A stretch of 57,767 nucleotides of DNA. Source: an uncultured Parabacteroides sp. (lineage in GTDB: Bacteria; Bacteroidota; Bacteroidia; Bacteroidales; Tannerellaceae). This document shows positions 9,160 through 17,650 of this stretch, one piece after another. Made by a program: the position numbers and the translations under genes. The stretch is from assembly GCA_937894065.1 (NCBI GenBank), contig CALCST010000041.1, positions 1 through 57,767 of the forward strand, read 5' to 3'. A model generated the notes under the pieces. That model searched no databases. It saw only the letters and a program-made list of their open reading frames with translations, and was not told the DNA's origin. The stretch's first letter is position 1; every line of letters begins with the position of its first letter.

Positions 9160-10517
9160 TCCTTAATCCAACCAGGGTAACGGAAATCGCAGTTTTTCCA
9201 ACCGTCACTAATTCGTACATAGGTTGTTTTTTGCTGCTTCTTAATCCACTCGTTTAATAACTCTTCTTTCTTCTTATTTTCTACTATTGCCTTCAAAGCC
9301 TGATAGTCCTCAGCAAGGTTTGCCTTATGAGCCTCAGTTCTTGCCTTAAGCTTAACAATAGCTACAACTTCTTTCTGACTTTTATTTATCATAGTAAATG
9401 GTTTGGAAATTTCACCTACTTTCATTTCATAAACCACTTTACCTACTTCCTGCGGAAGTTCCTGCATTTCGAATTTTGGTGTTCCGTTGTTTGCACTTTC
9501 ATAATTCTGGTTCACCATCAAACCTCTGTTGTTTCGCGTATCTTTATCAGCAGAAAGGAAAGTTGCAGCTTCTTCAAAAGAGAATTTGTTAGCCTGCAAA
9601 TCATTATATAATGTATCCATTTTTGCCAATGTCTTTGTTAATTCAGAATCCGAAACTTTCGGTTTCAACAAAATATGGCGGCAATTGATACGGTCACCTC
9701 TTTTTTCAATAAGCTGAATTATGTGATAACCAAATTCAGTCTGTACAATCTGAGAAACACGTTTTGGGTCATTAAGGTTGAAAGCTACATTTGCGAACTC
9801 TGGAGCTAGCAATGCTTTTCCTGTAAAACCAAGTTCACCACCTCTTTTTGCAGATTCAGGGTCTTCTGAATACAAACGCGCCAAGGCTGAGAATTCACGT
9901 TCACCGGAAGTAACCTGTTCAGTGAACTCACGTAATCTTGACTTGATAGCATCCACTTCTTCCATCGGAATCTTAGGTTCCATTGTTATTATCTGAACCT
10001 CAACAGTAGAAGGAATATTAGGCAAACTATCCTGAGGTAAATCATTGAAATATCTTCTCACCTCCGAAGGTGTAAGCTTAATCTCACCTACCAGCTTACG
10101 CTGCATTTCCTGAACAATCTGCTGTTCGCGAATCGTTTCAGTTCTTTCCTCCTTAATCTGAGGCATCTTCTTATTGAAGTATTCTTCAACCTTTTCCTTT
10201 GAACCAATCTGGTTGATTACGAAGTTAATCCATTGCTCAACACTCTGAATAACTTGAGCTTCGGGAACTTCAACACTATCTATTTTAGCCTGATTCAAAT
10301 AAAGCTTCTGTATTGCCATCTGTTCCGGTATCACACAATAAGGGTCGCCGTCCAACTTTTCACCGGAATTCAACATATACAATCGCTGTGACTCTACATC
10401 TGAACGCAAAATCGCATCATCACCTACAACCCAGACAACTTCGTCAATGACATTATCCTGAGCTTTTACTCCCACTATACTGCATGCCAAAAGCAAAGTA
10501 AATAATAACTTTTTCAT
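9156..10517 (-). CDS. surA: SurA-like periplasmic peptidyl-prolyl isomerase
   Basis: The 453-residue product has a signal peptide (MKKLLFTLLLACSIVGVKA), a SurA N-terminal helical domain starting VIDEVVWVVGDDAILRSDVE, and two parvulin domains. The first ends AKRGGELGFTGKALLAPEF and FGYHIIQLIEKRGDR; the second begins INCRHILLKPKVSD. SurA folds outer-membrane beta-barrels. The start at 10517 is preferred because the signal peptide begins there, whereas an upstream ATG would overlap the preceding gene and bury it. It is the third of three consecutive chaperone genes and is coupled to ostA by a 4-bp overlap. Confidence 0.9.
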   Translation of the reverse strand: MKKLLFTLLLACSIVGVKAQDNVIDEVVWVVGDDAILRSDVESQRLYMLNSGEKLDGDPYCVIPEQMAIQKLYLNQAKIDSVEVPEAQVIQSVEQWINFVINQIGSKEKVEEYFNKKMPQIKEERTETIREQQIVQEMQRKLVGEIKLTPSEVRRYFNDLPQDSLPNIPSTVEVQIITMEPKIPMEEVDAIKSRLREFTEQVTSGEREFSALARLYSEDPESAKRGGELGFTGKALLAPEFANVAFNLNDPKRVSQIVQTEFGYHIIQLIEKRGDRINCRHILLKPKVSDSELTKTLAKMDTLYNDLQANKFSFEEAATFLSADKDTRNNRGLMVNQNYESANNGTPKFEMQELPQEVGKVVYEMKVGEISKPFTMINKSQKEVVAIVKLKARTEAHKANLAEDYQALKAIVENKKKEELLNEWIKKQQKTTYVRISDGWKNCDFRYPGWIKE

Positions 10518-10539
10518 CCGATTTTTATTTTCATTTATT

Positions 10540-11409
10540 TTAGAGGTCCTCGCCATGGAATTTCACATTTCCTTTGCGTATTGCCTCATTATATATTTCT
10601 TCTTCAAAACTTCTCAGAAATTCTGATTTACGTTGCGACAAAAGTATTTCCTTTATCTGCGCCGACGCATAATCAAAAGGCGCACGGTTTCCTTTGAATT
10701 CCACTTCTTTGACTTTAAGAAGATAGCAATACGCAGAATCCGACACCTCAATGAGTTTATCCGTTTTCAGCATACGGTTAAATTCTGATTTCTTGACCGG
10801 CATATTTTCAGCAATTTCCTCGCCGCTCATCCATCGGTCGTAAAAATAGTCATAAATAACCGCATTCTGCAAACTATATTTCTCTATTTTTTCAATTAAT
10901 TCGTCACCACCCGAATTACACCATTTCTTTAAATCAGACAATCCCGGCGCATCCGAAGGCACTTTCAGAAACAGACCTTTCACAATATCTTCCTCAAGCA
11001 GGAATGATTCCTTGTTAGCTTCATAATAGTCGGAAATTTCCTTATCAGATATCTCGGCAGACAATCTTTCTTCAACAAGCTTTTCCTCATATTTATGACT
11101 CATCAGCGACTGCCGGTATGCATCGACAAGCCTGTCTATTTCTTCTTTTTCATCTTCCAGATGCTTGTTTGCCAAATCATATATAAGAGCATTTTTTACC
11201 CATTTCTTCACATAACTTTCAGCCATCATAAGACTGTCCTGTGACGAAAGAGTTTTAGGTATGAGTTTTTTTACCTCAAATGCTGTCAAAGTATGCTGCC
11301 CGACCGACACCAGCACATCCCCCTTACTTCTCGGAGCTTTATCTGTACACGAGATTAAGGGCAGAAAGAAAATACCCACCAACCATATCAATGCATTTCT
11401 GACTATCAT
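10540..11409 (-). CDS. Lipoprotein, SurA-N-like chaperone without an obvious PPIase core
   Basis: The 289-residue product has a lipoprotein signal (about 1-21, lipobox LISC). It is largely helical and charged, with SAEISDKEISDYYEANKESF resembling the SurA/PrsA N-terminal domain and VKGLFLKVPSDAPGLSDLKKW where a parvulin HILF strand would begin. The later parvulin signatures (RGGELG, FGYHIIKL) are absent, so it is probably a holdase-type relative rather than an active isomerase. It overlaps the upstream gene by 4 bp (ATGA) and lies 22 bp before surA, so it works in the same envelope pathway. A divergent isomerase cannot be excluded. Confidence 0.75.
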   Translation of the reverse strand: MIVRNALIWLVGIFFLPLISCTDKAPRSKGDVLVSVGQHTLTAFEVKKLIPKTLSSQDSLMMAESYVKKWVKNALIYDLANKHLEDEKEEIDRLVDAYRQSLMSHKYEEKLVEERLSAEISDKEISDYYEANKESFLLEEDIVKGLFLKVPSDAPGLSDLKKWCNSGGDELIEKIEKYSLQNAVIYDYFYDRWMSGEEIAENMPVKKSEFNRMLKTDKLIEVSDSAYCYLLKVKEVEFKGNRAPFDYASAQIKEILLSQRKSEFLRSFEEEIYNEAIRKGNVKFHGEDL

Positions 11410-12980
11410 TTCTTTGATATTCTTTTTAATACTTTTTGGTTTATCTCAACAGGATACTTCTTCTCCAGCTCTTTTATCCAGGCTTCTTCAAGAGCTTTCT
11501 GCTCTTCTGCCGGTTTCGACCAGATTTTTCTGTTACTAATCTCAAACAAAAGTATTCCGTCACGATATTCGTTCATCAGCAAATCAAATTCCGGATGTTT
11601 TTTCTTCAGATTGCTCTTTTCAACAGAAGTCAATATTTCCCTTACATAAAGTTCAAACACTTCGTGCATAAAATCACCGGAATATGTCTTTGTCGAGAAT
11701 GGGCATCTTTGCATATAATTTACAAAGTCTTTCTGAAGAAACTCCTTACCGTCAATCACGAACAAAACATCGCTCATGTCCTTAGCCTTATCATAAAACT
11801 CTTTCGACGTCGGGAAATACTCATCACACAAATCCTGAAGCTGTGCGTATGATTTTTCATTCAGCTTATATCCATATTCAGCCTTCATTCTGTCGTCAAA
11901 AGCCTGATATAGCTCAAAGTTTCTTTCGCCCTGCGCCATTAGTCTTCTCAGTCTCTTTGATTCTTTGTCATACTCAGGCAAACCTTCCTTAGATATAAGT
12001 TTGATTATATGATATCCGAATTTCGATTTCACTGGCTCCGACAGTTCGCCTTCCTTATTCAAGGCATAAGCAGCTTCCTCAAACTCTCTCACCATAGTTC
12101 CTGGATTGAAAGCCGGAAGTTCTCCGCCCCTCTTTGCAGACTGCACATCAGCCGAACGGCTCTTTGCCATCTCTGCAAAGTCTGCTCCGGCAATCAATTC
12201 TTCATACATTTTCTCTGCATCCTTTTTCACCTGAAGCGAATCCTCTGCACTTCCATCCTTCTTGAAAGGAAGTAAAATATGAGCAACTCGAATCTTTCCC
12301 GGATTTGCAGGCTTTGAATGAAGCTTTATAATATGGAATCCCATCTTAGTACGTACAGGAGCAGTCACACTTCCGACCGGCATAGTGAAAACTACATTCT
12401 CAAAAGCCTTCACTGTCTGCATTGGCAAAAGTCTGTAAACATATTCATAAGCCACATGTTCCTTATCTGCTGCAACATATTCCTGCGCAACCTTCTGGAA
12501 ATCCTCTCCGGCTTTTATACGTTCGTAAGCTTCCATAGCCTTATTATATACAGGCAACGTATCATTCGACACTGTCTGCTCAGGCAATCTGAAAAGTATA
12601 TGGCTACATTCAACCATTTCTTTCATGCGGTCGAACTCAGCCCTTACCACACGGTCTTCAGCTTCCTCGTCCGAAAGGAATTCCGAAATCAGTTGACTGC
12701 GATATTCCGACAATTCTTCCTTGAATGACGAAGTCTTGTCAACTCCTTCTGCCTCAGCTTCAGCCACCTTCAGCTTGAAATTCTTATATAATTCAACGAA
12801 CGAAGCTCTCTCTTTCGCATCCGAAAGATTAACAGCCCCGTTCTTCTTAGCCATAAAAAGAAACTCATCTATTTTGACAGGCTTTCCTGCCACTGTCATA
12901 ACCACAGAATCCTGTTCTGATGCCATTACTGACATTCCTCCTGCCAGCAAGTATAAGGATAACCAAGATATAACTTTCAT
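11406..12980 (-). CDS. Periplasmic peptidyl-prolyl isomerase with two parvulin domains
   Basis: The 524-residue product has a signal peptide (about 1-20) and an N-terminal helical region. Parvulin domain 1 runs from CSHILFRLPEQ to GFHIIKLHSK, and domain 2 from VAHILLPFKKDG through AKRGGELPAFNPG to FGYHIIKLISK. A long C-terminal extension of about 170 residues follows. It catalyses cis-trans isomerisation at proline and acts as a folding chaperone for exported proteins. It is the first gene of the chaperone operon and is preceded by a consensus -7 box and a perfect 16-bp palindrome. The protein is larger than E. coli SurA (about 430 residues), mainly because of the tail. Confidence 0.88.
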   Translation of the reverse strand: MKVISWLSLYLLAGGMSVMASEQDSVVMTVAGKPVKIDEFLFMAKKNGAVNLSDAKERASFVELYKNFKLKVAEAEAEGVDKTSSFKEELSEYRSQLISEFLSDEEAEDRVVRAEFDRMKEMVECSHILFRLPEQTVSNDTLPVYNKAMEAYERIKAGEDFQKVAQEYVAADKEHVAYEYVYRLLPMQTVKAFENVVFTMPVGSVTAPVRTKMGFHIIKLHSKPANPGKIRVAHILLPFKKDGSAEDSLQVKKDAEKMYEELIAGADFAEMAKSRSADVQSAKRGGELPAFNPGTMVREFEEAAYALNKEGELSEPVKSKFGYHIIKLISKEGLPEYDKESKRLRRLMAQGERNFELYQAFDDRMKAEYGYKLNEKSYAQLQDLCDEYFPTSKEFYDKAKDMSDVLFVIDGKEFLQKDFVNYMQRCPFSTKTYSGDFMHEVFELYVREILTSVEKSNLKKKHPEFDLLMNEYRDGILLFEISNRKIWSKPAEEQKALEEAWIKELEKKYPVEINQKVLKRISKK

Positions 12981-13003
12981 CTATACTGATTTTTTATCAA
13001 TAC

Positions 13004-13019
13004 TATGCATATATGCATA
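13004..13019. promoter_or_regulatory. Perfect 16-bp palindrome in the chaperone-operon leader
   Basis: TATGCATATATGCATA is its own reverse complement and consists of two copies of the palindrome TATGCATA. It lies between the predicted -7 box (13027-13034) and the start codon at 12980, close to the expected transcription start, which is where a repressor site would act. Chance is possible in such AT-rich DNA. Confidence 0.4.
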
Positions 13020-13026
13020 CAAAACG

Positions 13027-13034
13027 CAAAAATA
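13027..13034 (-). promoter_or_regulatory. -7 box of the chaperone/ostA/mutL operon
   Basis: The reverse strand reads TATTTTTG, an exact TAnnTTTG match, 47 bp upstream of the first gene's ATG. No convincing -33 element was found at 19-21 bp, which may mean an activator is needed or that the call is wrong. Confidence 0.5.
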
Positions 13035-13198
13035 ATATTAATCTAACGCATTACAGAGCTTTATAGTGTATTCGGCGTGGAAATTAGTGTTTTTTATCAA
13101 TTACACTCATACATAAATATAATAAATAAGTCGCTTTCTGTTTTTATTTTATTACAGATATATTCATATATAAACTATAAGGTTATAAAAATATCGAT

Positions 13199-13286
13199 TC
13201 ACCTAGATGGGTTAATCGGCTCACCTAGGTGAATTGATTGGCTCACCTAGGTGAGTTGATTGAACCACCTAGGTGAGCCGATAAAT
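13199..13286. repeat. Array of four 22-bp units with CACCTAGGTG palindromes
   Basis: Four units start at 13199, 13221, 13243 and 13265, exactly 22 bp apart. Units 2 and 3 begin with the perfect 12-bp palindrome TCACCTAGGTGA. Unit 4 has CCACCTAGGTGA and unit 1 the degenerate TCACCTAGATGG. The 10-nt spacers are ATTGATTGGC-like. The outer flanks are also inverted relative to each other (ATCGATTCACC on the left, GGTGAGCCGAT on the right). It sits in the 507-bp gap between the chaperone operon and the nucleotide-sugar dehydrogenase, whose start is about 200 bp away. Nothing else was recognised in that gap apart from the two promoters. Confidence 0.9.
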
Positions 13287-13451
13287 TCAATTAACTCAAA
13301 CTATAATATTATAAGCACAATTACATAAAATCATTATACTCTAGTAAATTATATATAGCATCACACACGTTTGATAAAGGAAATTCTAATATAAACATCT
13401 ATTCCTTCAATTTTTATCCTATATATATAAGAACTTATAAGATTCTGTTTT

Positions 13452-13459
13452 TAATTTTG
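13452..13459 (+). promoter_or_regulatory. -7 box for the nucleotide-sugar dehydrogenase
   Basis: TAATTTTG matches TAnnTTTG. The start codon follows 28 nt later, with an A-rich AAAAAGGAAAG stretch that may assist ribosome binding. No clear -33 element was seen. Confidence 0.5.
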
Positions 13460-13487
13460 CCGAAGAAAAAGGAAAGCTGAACTATAA

Positions 13488-14765
13488 ATGAAGAAAGTAT
13501 ATAACATAGGTATAATAGGTTTGGGTTATGTGGGATTTCCCCTAGCCTGCCTGTTTTCTCAAAAATATAAAGTTATTGGCTTTGATATAAATTTAAATCG
13601 CGTGGCTGATTTGAACAGCGGACATGACGCTACGGGCGAAGTCAGTGATGAAAAAATAAGCACGGCTTTGAAAAACGGATTGAGCTGCACAACGGATTAT
13701 ACAAGACTGAAGGATTGTAATGTTTATATCGTAACTGTTCCTACTCCTGTGAATCATCAGAACACACCGAATCTGACGCCGCTGAAAGGTGCCAGCGAAA
13801 CTGTGGGAAAGGTTCTGAAAAAAGGCGATATAGTTATTTATGAGTCAACTGTATATCCGGGTATGACCGAGGATGTTTGTGCTCCTATTATAGAAAAGAT
13901 TTCCGGGATGAAACTTAACCAGGATTTCTATATGGGTTATTCTCCGGAAAGAATCAATCCGGGTGACAAAATTCATACTGTTGAGAATATAAAGAAAATC
14001 ACTTCCGGTTCAACTCCGGAGATTGCTACGGAAATTGACAAGCTTTATAACTCCGTCCTGAGGAACGGGACATTCAAGGCTTCGTCTATCAAAGTTGCAG
14101 AGGCGGCAAAAATAATAGAGAATTCCCAGCGCGACGTGAATATTGCATTTATAAATGAAATTGCAATGGTGATGCACGCTATGAATATCGACACACAGGA
14201 TGTGCTGGAAGCTGCCGGCACGAAATGGAATTTCCTTCCATTCAAACCAGGGCTCGTTGGCGGACATTGCATAAGTGTGGACCCGTATTATCTTATTCAG
14301 AAAGCCAAATTCCACGGAGTTCTGCCACGAATCATGAGTGAATCACGAAGAGTGAATGACGCTATGGGAAGTTATGTTGCAAGCAGAGTGGTGAAATGTC
14401 TGAATGCAAAAGGTGTTTTGGTAAATAATGCAGAAATCCTACTCCTAGGCTTTACTTTCAAGGAAAATTGTCCGGATATCAGAAACACTAAAGTTGTGGA
14501 TGTGTATTCGGCTCTTAGAGATTTCACTGATAATGTTTCAATATTTGATCCTTGGGTTGATCAATATGAAGCCGTTCGGGAATACGGAATCAAGGTTGAA
14601 ACTCAGAAGCAAGATATCATAAACAAAAAATATGATGCCGTTGTCCTGTGTGTAAACCACGAATATTTCGACAAGATTGATCTATTGTCTTTACTTAAGA
14701 ATCCGGGGATTATCTTTGATGTGAAGGGGAAACTGGATAGGGATATTGTAACAGACAGATTATAA
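13488..14765 (+). CDS. UDP-N-acetyl-hexosamine dehydrogenase (WbpA/TviB-type)
   Basis: The 425-residue product carries the dinucleotide-binding motif GLGYVG (11-16), the central YMGYSPERINPGD segment and the catalytic-cysteine motif GGHCISVDPYYL (around residue 260). These are hallmarks of NAD-dependent nucleotide-sugar dehydrogenases, which oxidise a C6 hydroxyl to a carboxylate. The PERINPG and IENSQRDVNIAF segments fit the UDP-GlcNAc/UDP-GalNAc branch better than UDP-glucose dehydrogenase. The product would feed uronic acids into capsule or O-antigen. No glycosyltransferase or flippase lies nearby, so the gene is isolated from any polysaccharide cluster in this window. It converges on the DUF4153 gene. 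Confidence 0.88.
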   Translation: MKKVYNIGIIGLGYVGFPLACLFSQKYKVIGFDINLNRVADLNSGHDATGEVSDEKISTALKNGLSCTTDYTRLKDCNVYIVTVPTPVNHQNTPNLTPLKGASETVGKVLKKGDIVIYESTVYPGMTEDVCAPIIEKISGMKLNQDFYMGYSPERINPGDKIHTVENIKKITSGSTPEIATEIDKLYNSVLRNGTFKASSIKVAEAAKIIENSQRDVNIAFINEIAMVMHAMNIDTQDVLEAAGTKWNFLPFKPGLVGGHCISVDPYYLIQKAKFHGVLPRIMSESRRVNDAMGSYVASRVVKCLNAKGVLVNNAEILLLGFTFKENCPDIRNTKVVDVYSALRDFTDNVSIFDPWVDQYEAVREYGIKVETQKQDIINKKYDAVVLCVNHEYFDKIDLLSLLKNPGIIFDVKGKLDRDIVTDRL

Positions 14766-14767
14766 AA

Positions 14768-14815
14768 AAGCAGGCATACTGAAAAATGCTCATAAGCATT
14801 ATCAATATGCCTGTT
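14768..14815. terminator. Bidirectional terminator hairpin
   Basis: GCAGGCATACTGA pairs with ATCAATATGCCTGT around an inner AATGCT/AGCATT stem, between the convergent stops of the dehydrogenase and the DUF4153 gene. The A-rich left side provides a T-run on the minus strand. Confidence 0.75.
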
Positions 14816-14837
14816 CTTGTATTAAAACTTCACTATA

Positions 14838-16289
14838 TTATTTCCAGAAATAACAAGCCGAGCCAGCTCCTAAAAATTCAGTTTCTTTTTCTTTTTCCCA
14901 ATATAACCGAACTTGATTAAATATTAACATTGAAGTGTCATTCTTGTAACATAATATTTCGGAACGAAGTGAGTCCGGCAAGACTTCAGACAATTCAAGT
15001 CCGATTTTTGCATATTGTTCACGCATGAATGCTTTCTTTTCAAAACTAACCCATACACTGTCTCCTACCCCACAACATATTGTATCACCCAAAGCGTTAT
15101 CCCAAACATCTAGTGTACGGTAGTGATTATAACCGGACACATCATGGGTTAAAGAATCATCTATCATTATATAATCACTTTCAAAAGCTGAAATATTCTC
15201 CGAGGAATCTCCAACCCTATTATTTTGAGAAATTCTTTCAATATCTTTAGCTGATATGCCAGGGATATAAGTAAGCATGGACAATAACAACACTGCACTC
15301 CAAGCGGCATGGAAATAAACACCTGGACGACGCAGTAATGATGTGATGCAAAGAATCAACATAACCAGACCGGCAATTACAAGATAAACCCTCATAACCG
15401 TCCATCCATATTGATTGATACGGTAAAACGCTCCAACTGCATATAAAGCAAGAGTTGGCATAACAATCCATGCCAAATAATCATAAAACCAACGATAGTA
15501 TGACTTTGAAATATACATGAATATTCCCTTTAGCAAGAATGCTACAACCACAAAAACTGTTACCATGAAACAAACTCCGCCTTCAGGCAAGGAAAGGGTA
15601 AAAATAATCTTTCCCATATAAATATAAAACAGGAATGAGTAAATCAGCAATACTGGAGATAAAATAAAACGAGACAATATGTTTATAACTTCCCCACAAT
15701 TGCCAAAACTCTCATCTCTATCAAAAACAAGAAAAAACATAGGGAACATTCCTATCCAAACAATAATTCCTATATATGCATTATAATCTGTAAACAAATC
15801 TATTTCAAACAGATAATTTATAGCCCCATAAATTGAAAGCAACAATGAATAAGAAATAACAGATAAAGTCAAAGACAAAATAATAGCCCAACAGGAACGC
15901 AAAAAACGATGTATAAATTCCACATCACGATTTCGTGAGCCTATTTGCCAATAAAGTAATGAAAGTATTATCAATGTTACAAACCATGAAGGTTTACAAA
16001 GCCATGAAGTATCGGAAAAGATTATCACCGGAACCAACAATAACACCGACAAATAATAAAAGATACGATAACTTCCCTGTTTTGTCCAATCATTAATTAT
16101 ATGAGCAGACATGAACAGAATCGGAGCATAAGTAAAAACATCATCATGCCACCGATTGAAATTACCGTATCCTACAATACTATACAAAACAAGCAAGATT
16201 ACAAAAAGCACCTCAACTGGATTGTATTTCAAAGATGCACGGAACAATAATAACCAATGATACATCGAATGCCATATTTTATTCTTCAT
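14838..16289 (-). CDS. DUF4153 integral membrane protein
   Basis: The 483-residue protein has about ten hydrophobic segments in its first 350 residues, with conserved features such as FRASLKYNPVEV near the start and YGWTVMRVYLVIAGLVML late in the membrane part. A soluble C-terminal domain of about 120 residues follows (LDVWDNALGDTICC onwards). This matches the Bacteroidales DUF4153 family, whose function is unknown. A strong Shine-Dalgarno-like GGAGAAGGAG precedes the ATG, which is unusual in this phylum. It is downstream of, but probably separate from, the secreted-protein gene to its right. Confidence 0.8.
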   Translation of the reverse strand: MKNKIWHSMYHWLLLFRASLKYNPVEVLFVILLVLYSIVGYGNFNRWHDDVFTYAPILFMSAHIINDWTKQGSYRIFYYLSVLLLVPVIIFSDTSWLCKPSWFVTLIILSLLYWQIGSRNRDVEFIHRFLRSCWAIILSLTLSVISYSLLLSIYGAINYLFEIDLFTDYNAYIGIIVWIGMFPMFFLVFDRDESFGNCGEVINILSRFILSPVLLIYSFLFYIYMGKIIFTLSLPEGGVCFMVTVFVVVAFLLKGIFMYISKSYYRWFYDYLAWIVMPTLALYAVGAFYRINQYGWTVMRVYLVIAGLVMLILCITSLLRRPGVYFHAAWSAVLLLSMLTYIPGISAKDIERISQNNRVGDSSENISAFESDYIMIDDSLTHDVSGYNHYRTLDVWDNALGDTICCGVGDSVWVSFEKKAFMREQYAKIGLELSEVLPDSLRSEILCYKNDTSMLIFNQVRLYWEKEKETEFLGAGSACYFWK

Positions 16290-16323
16290 AAAAAAACTCC
16301 TTCTCCTTTAAATATTACACGGA

Positions 16324-16366
16324 GCATAAATTTACTGAGAATCATTACATGGCAAAAAATTTATGC
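16324..16366. terminator. 10-bp inverted repeat between secreted-protein and DUF4153 genes
   Basis: GCATAAATTT (16324-16333) and AAATTTATGC (16357-16366) are perfect inverted copies separated by 23 nt. They lie just after the stop of the secreted-protein gene and 35 bp before the DUF4153 start. There is no T-run, so it may be a weak terminator, an RNA-stabilising hairpin or an operator. Confidence 0.4.
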
Positions 16367-16395
16367 CTATAATTTGTATATTGTCATTTATGTTA

Positions 16396-17475
16396 TCAAT
16401 GTTTGACTTTCACAATTTTATCTCCTATACGCAAAATATATATACCATGCGCCAACCCCCGGAAAGACATTTCAGACTTACCTTCAGACAACAAACGCGA
16501 TTCAACTATTAATCCTTGCATATTATATAATGTAAGATTCTGCTTGGAAGCTGAAATATTATCTACAAAAAGAATATCAGATGATGAGTCAAACCGCCAA
16601 CGGACTGGAGTGTCTGCAGAAATTTTCTCGTTATGTGTCACAATATAGTCGGAATAGAAATTACGGTTCTTAACCTCTAAATCAAAATCGCCATAAGCTT
16701 TTTCCAAAATCTGGTTTCCATGTTCGTCAAACTCATAAATATATCCGTACACGTCATTCCATTCACCGGAATCGTCGCGGACATAATGACGGACCACATA
16801 ATCCTTTCCGGTAGCGTCTTTATATTCAAATTTGATTTTCTCCAACAAAATCCAATCTTCAACGGTTTCATCCCATAAAAGATAATCACTGCTCTCAACT
16901 CTTTTTGCCGCATCGAAAGACAATGTCATTTTTGTTACAGTCAACATATTTCCTTCATATGATGAATCAACGACTGCTATTGGATAATTATCTTTTATTT
17001 CAACTGGCCGCCAAACCCAAGTTTTAACCCAATCTCCGTCTATATAGCTGTATTCCTCAAAATAATCTTGCAAGCCATTATCCAAAGCGTGGTTCTTGGA
17101 GCGTGAAGTTTCAATCCATTTTCCTTCACCCGAGTAATTAAAAGTAGATTCTTCCCAATAAATTCCGTTGTTATCGTCTTCCTTGTAATTGCGGAACAAC
17201 GTCTTATAAACCGGACGGAATTCCGAGGACATGGAATATCGCTGCTTACTCTCAACTGATTCTTTGCGTCCTTCGGCATCATAAGAATAATACAACTTTT
17301 CAGAAAGTATTCCGTCCGAATAAACATAAACAGAATCCAAAGTTACAGCTTCACTGCTCTTCAACAGATTTATTTCCGGCTGCATCTTTATCATTTTCTC
17401 GATATGATTACCATTTTCTGAAGAAGCAATGGCAAAGGCCGGAACAAAACACAATGTCAGTAAAAAATTTCTCAT
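16396..17475 (-). CDS. Secreted protein with T9SS-type C-terminal sorting domain
   Basis: The 359-residue product has a signal peptide (MRNFLLTLCFVPAFAIA). Repeated strand pairs resemble YD/RHS-like or DUF3836-type repeats (YSYDAEGRKESVESK, YIYEFDEHGNQILEKAYG, LSFDAAKRVESSDYL). The C-terminal domain has TLYNMQGLIVESRLL and GLAHGIYILRIGDKIVKVKH, the pattern of type A T9SS sorting domains. It is likely to cross the outer membrane and be surface-bound or released. The start at 17475 is preferred because the signal peptide begins there, whereas an upstream ATG would add 18 non-hydrophobic residues. The biological role is unknown. Confidence 0.72.
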   Translation of the reverse strand: MRNFLLTLCFVPAFAIASSENGNHIEKMIKMQPEINLLKSSEAVTLDSVYVYSDGILSEKLYYSYDAEGRKESVESKQRYSMSSEFRPVYKTLFRNYKEDDNNGIYWEESTFNYSGEGKWIETSRSKNHALDNGLQDYFEEYSYIDGDWVKTWVWRPVEIKDNYPIAVVDSSYEGNMLTVTKMTLSFDAAKRVESSDYLLWDETVEDWILLEKIKFEYKDATGKDYVVRHYVRDDSGEWNDVYGYIYEFDEHGNQILEKAYGDFDLEVKNRNFYSDYIVTHNEKISADTPVRWRFDSSSDILFVDNISASKQNLTLYNMQGLIVESRLLSEGKSEMSFRGLAHGIYILRIGDKIVKVKH

Positions 17476-17566
17476 ATGCTTATTGTTTAAGTTATTTAAA
17501 ACACCTGTCGTTAATAAATTATCCAACAATAAGACACACGAGAAATAAAAAAACCTATTGGGGATT

Positions 17567-17631
17567 GAGATAAGTTGACAAGTAAAAAGATAGGCCTTTA
17601 CAGACTTAATTGCTTGTCAACTTGTTATCTC
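17567..17631. repeat. GTTGACAAG-family inverted repeat, copy 1
   Basis: GAGATAAGTTGACAAG (17567-17582) faces CTTGTCAACTTGTTATCTC (17613-17631), an imperfect hairpin with a 3-nt bulge. It lies 20 bp beyond the zupT stop and may also terminate zupT. It is the leftmost member of a family that recurs to 48.3 kb. Confidence 0.8.
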
Positions 17632-17650
17632 GCCAATTCGTAACCTGTTA

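Noticed and set aside
13199..13286. CRISPR array
   Set aside because: The period is only 22 bp, the spacers are similar rather than unique, and no cas gene is present.
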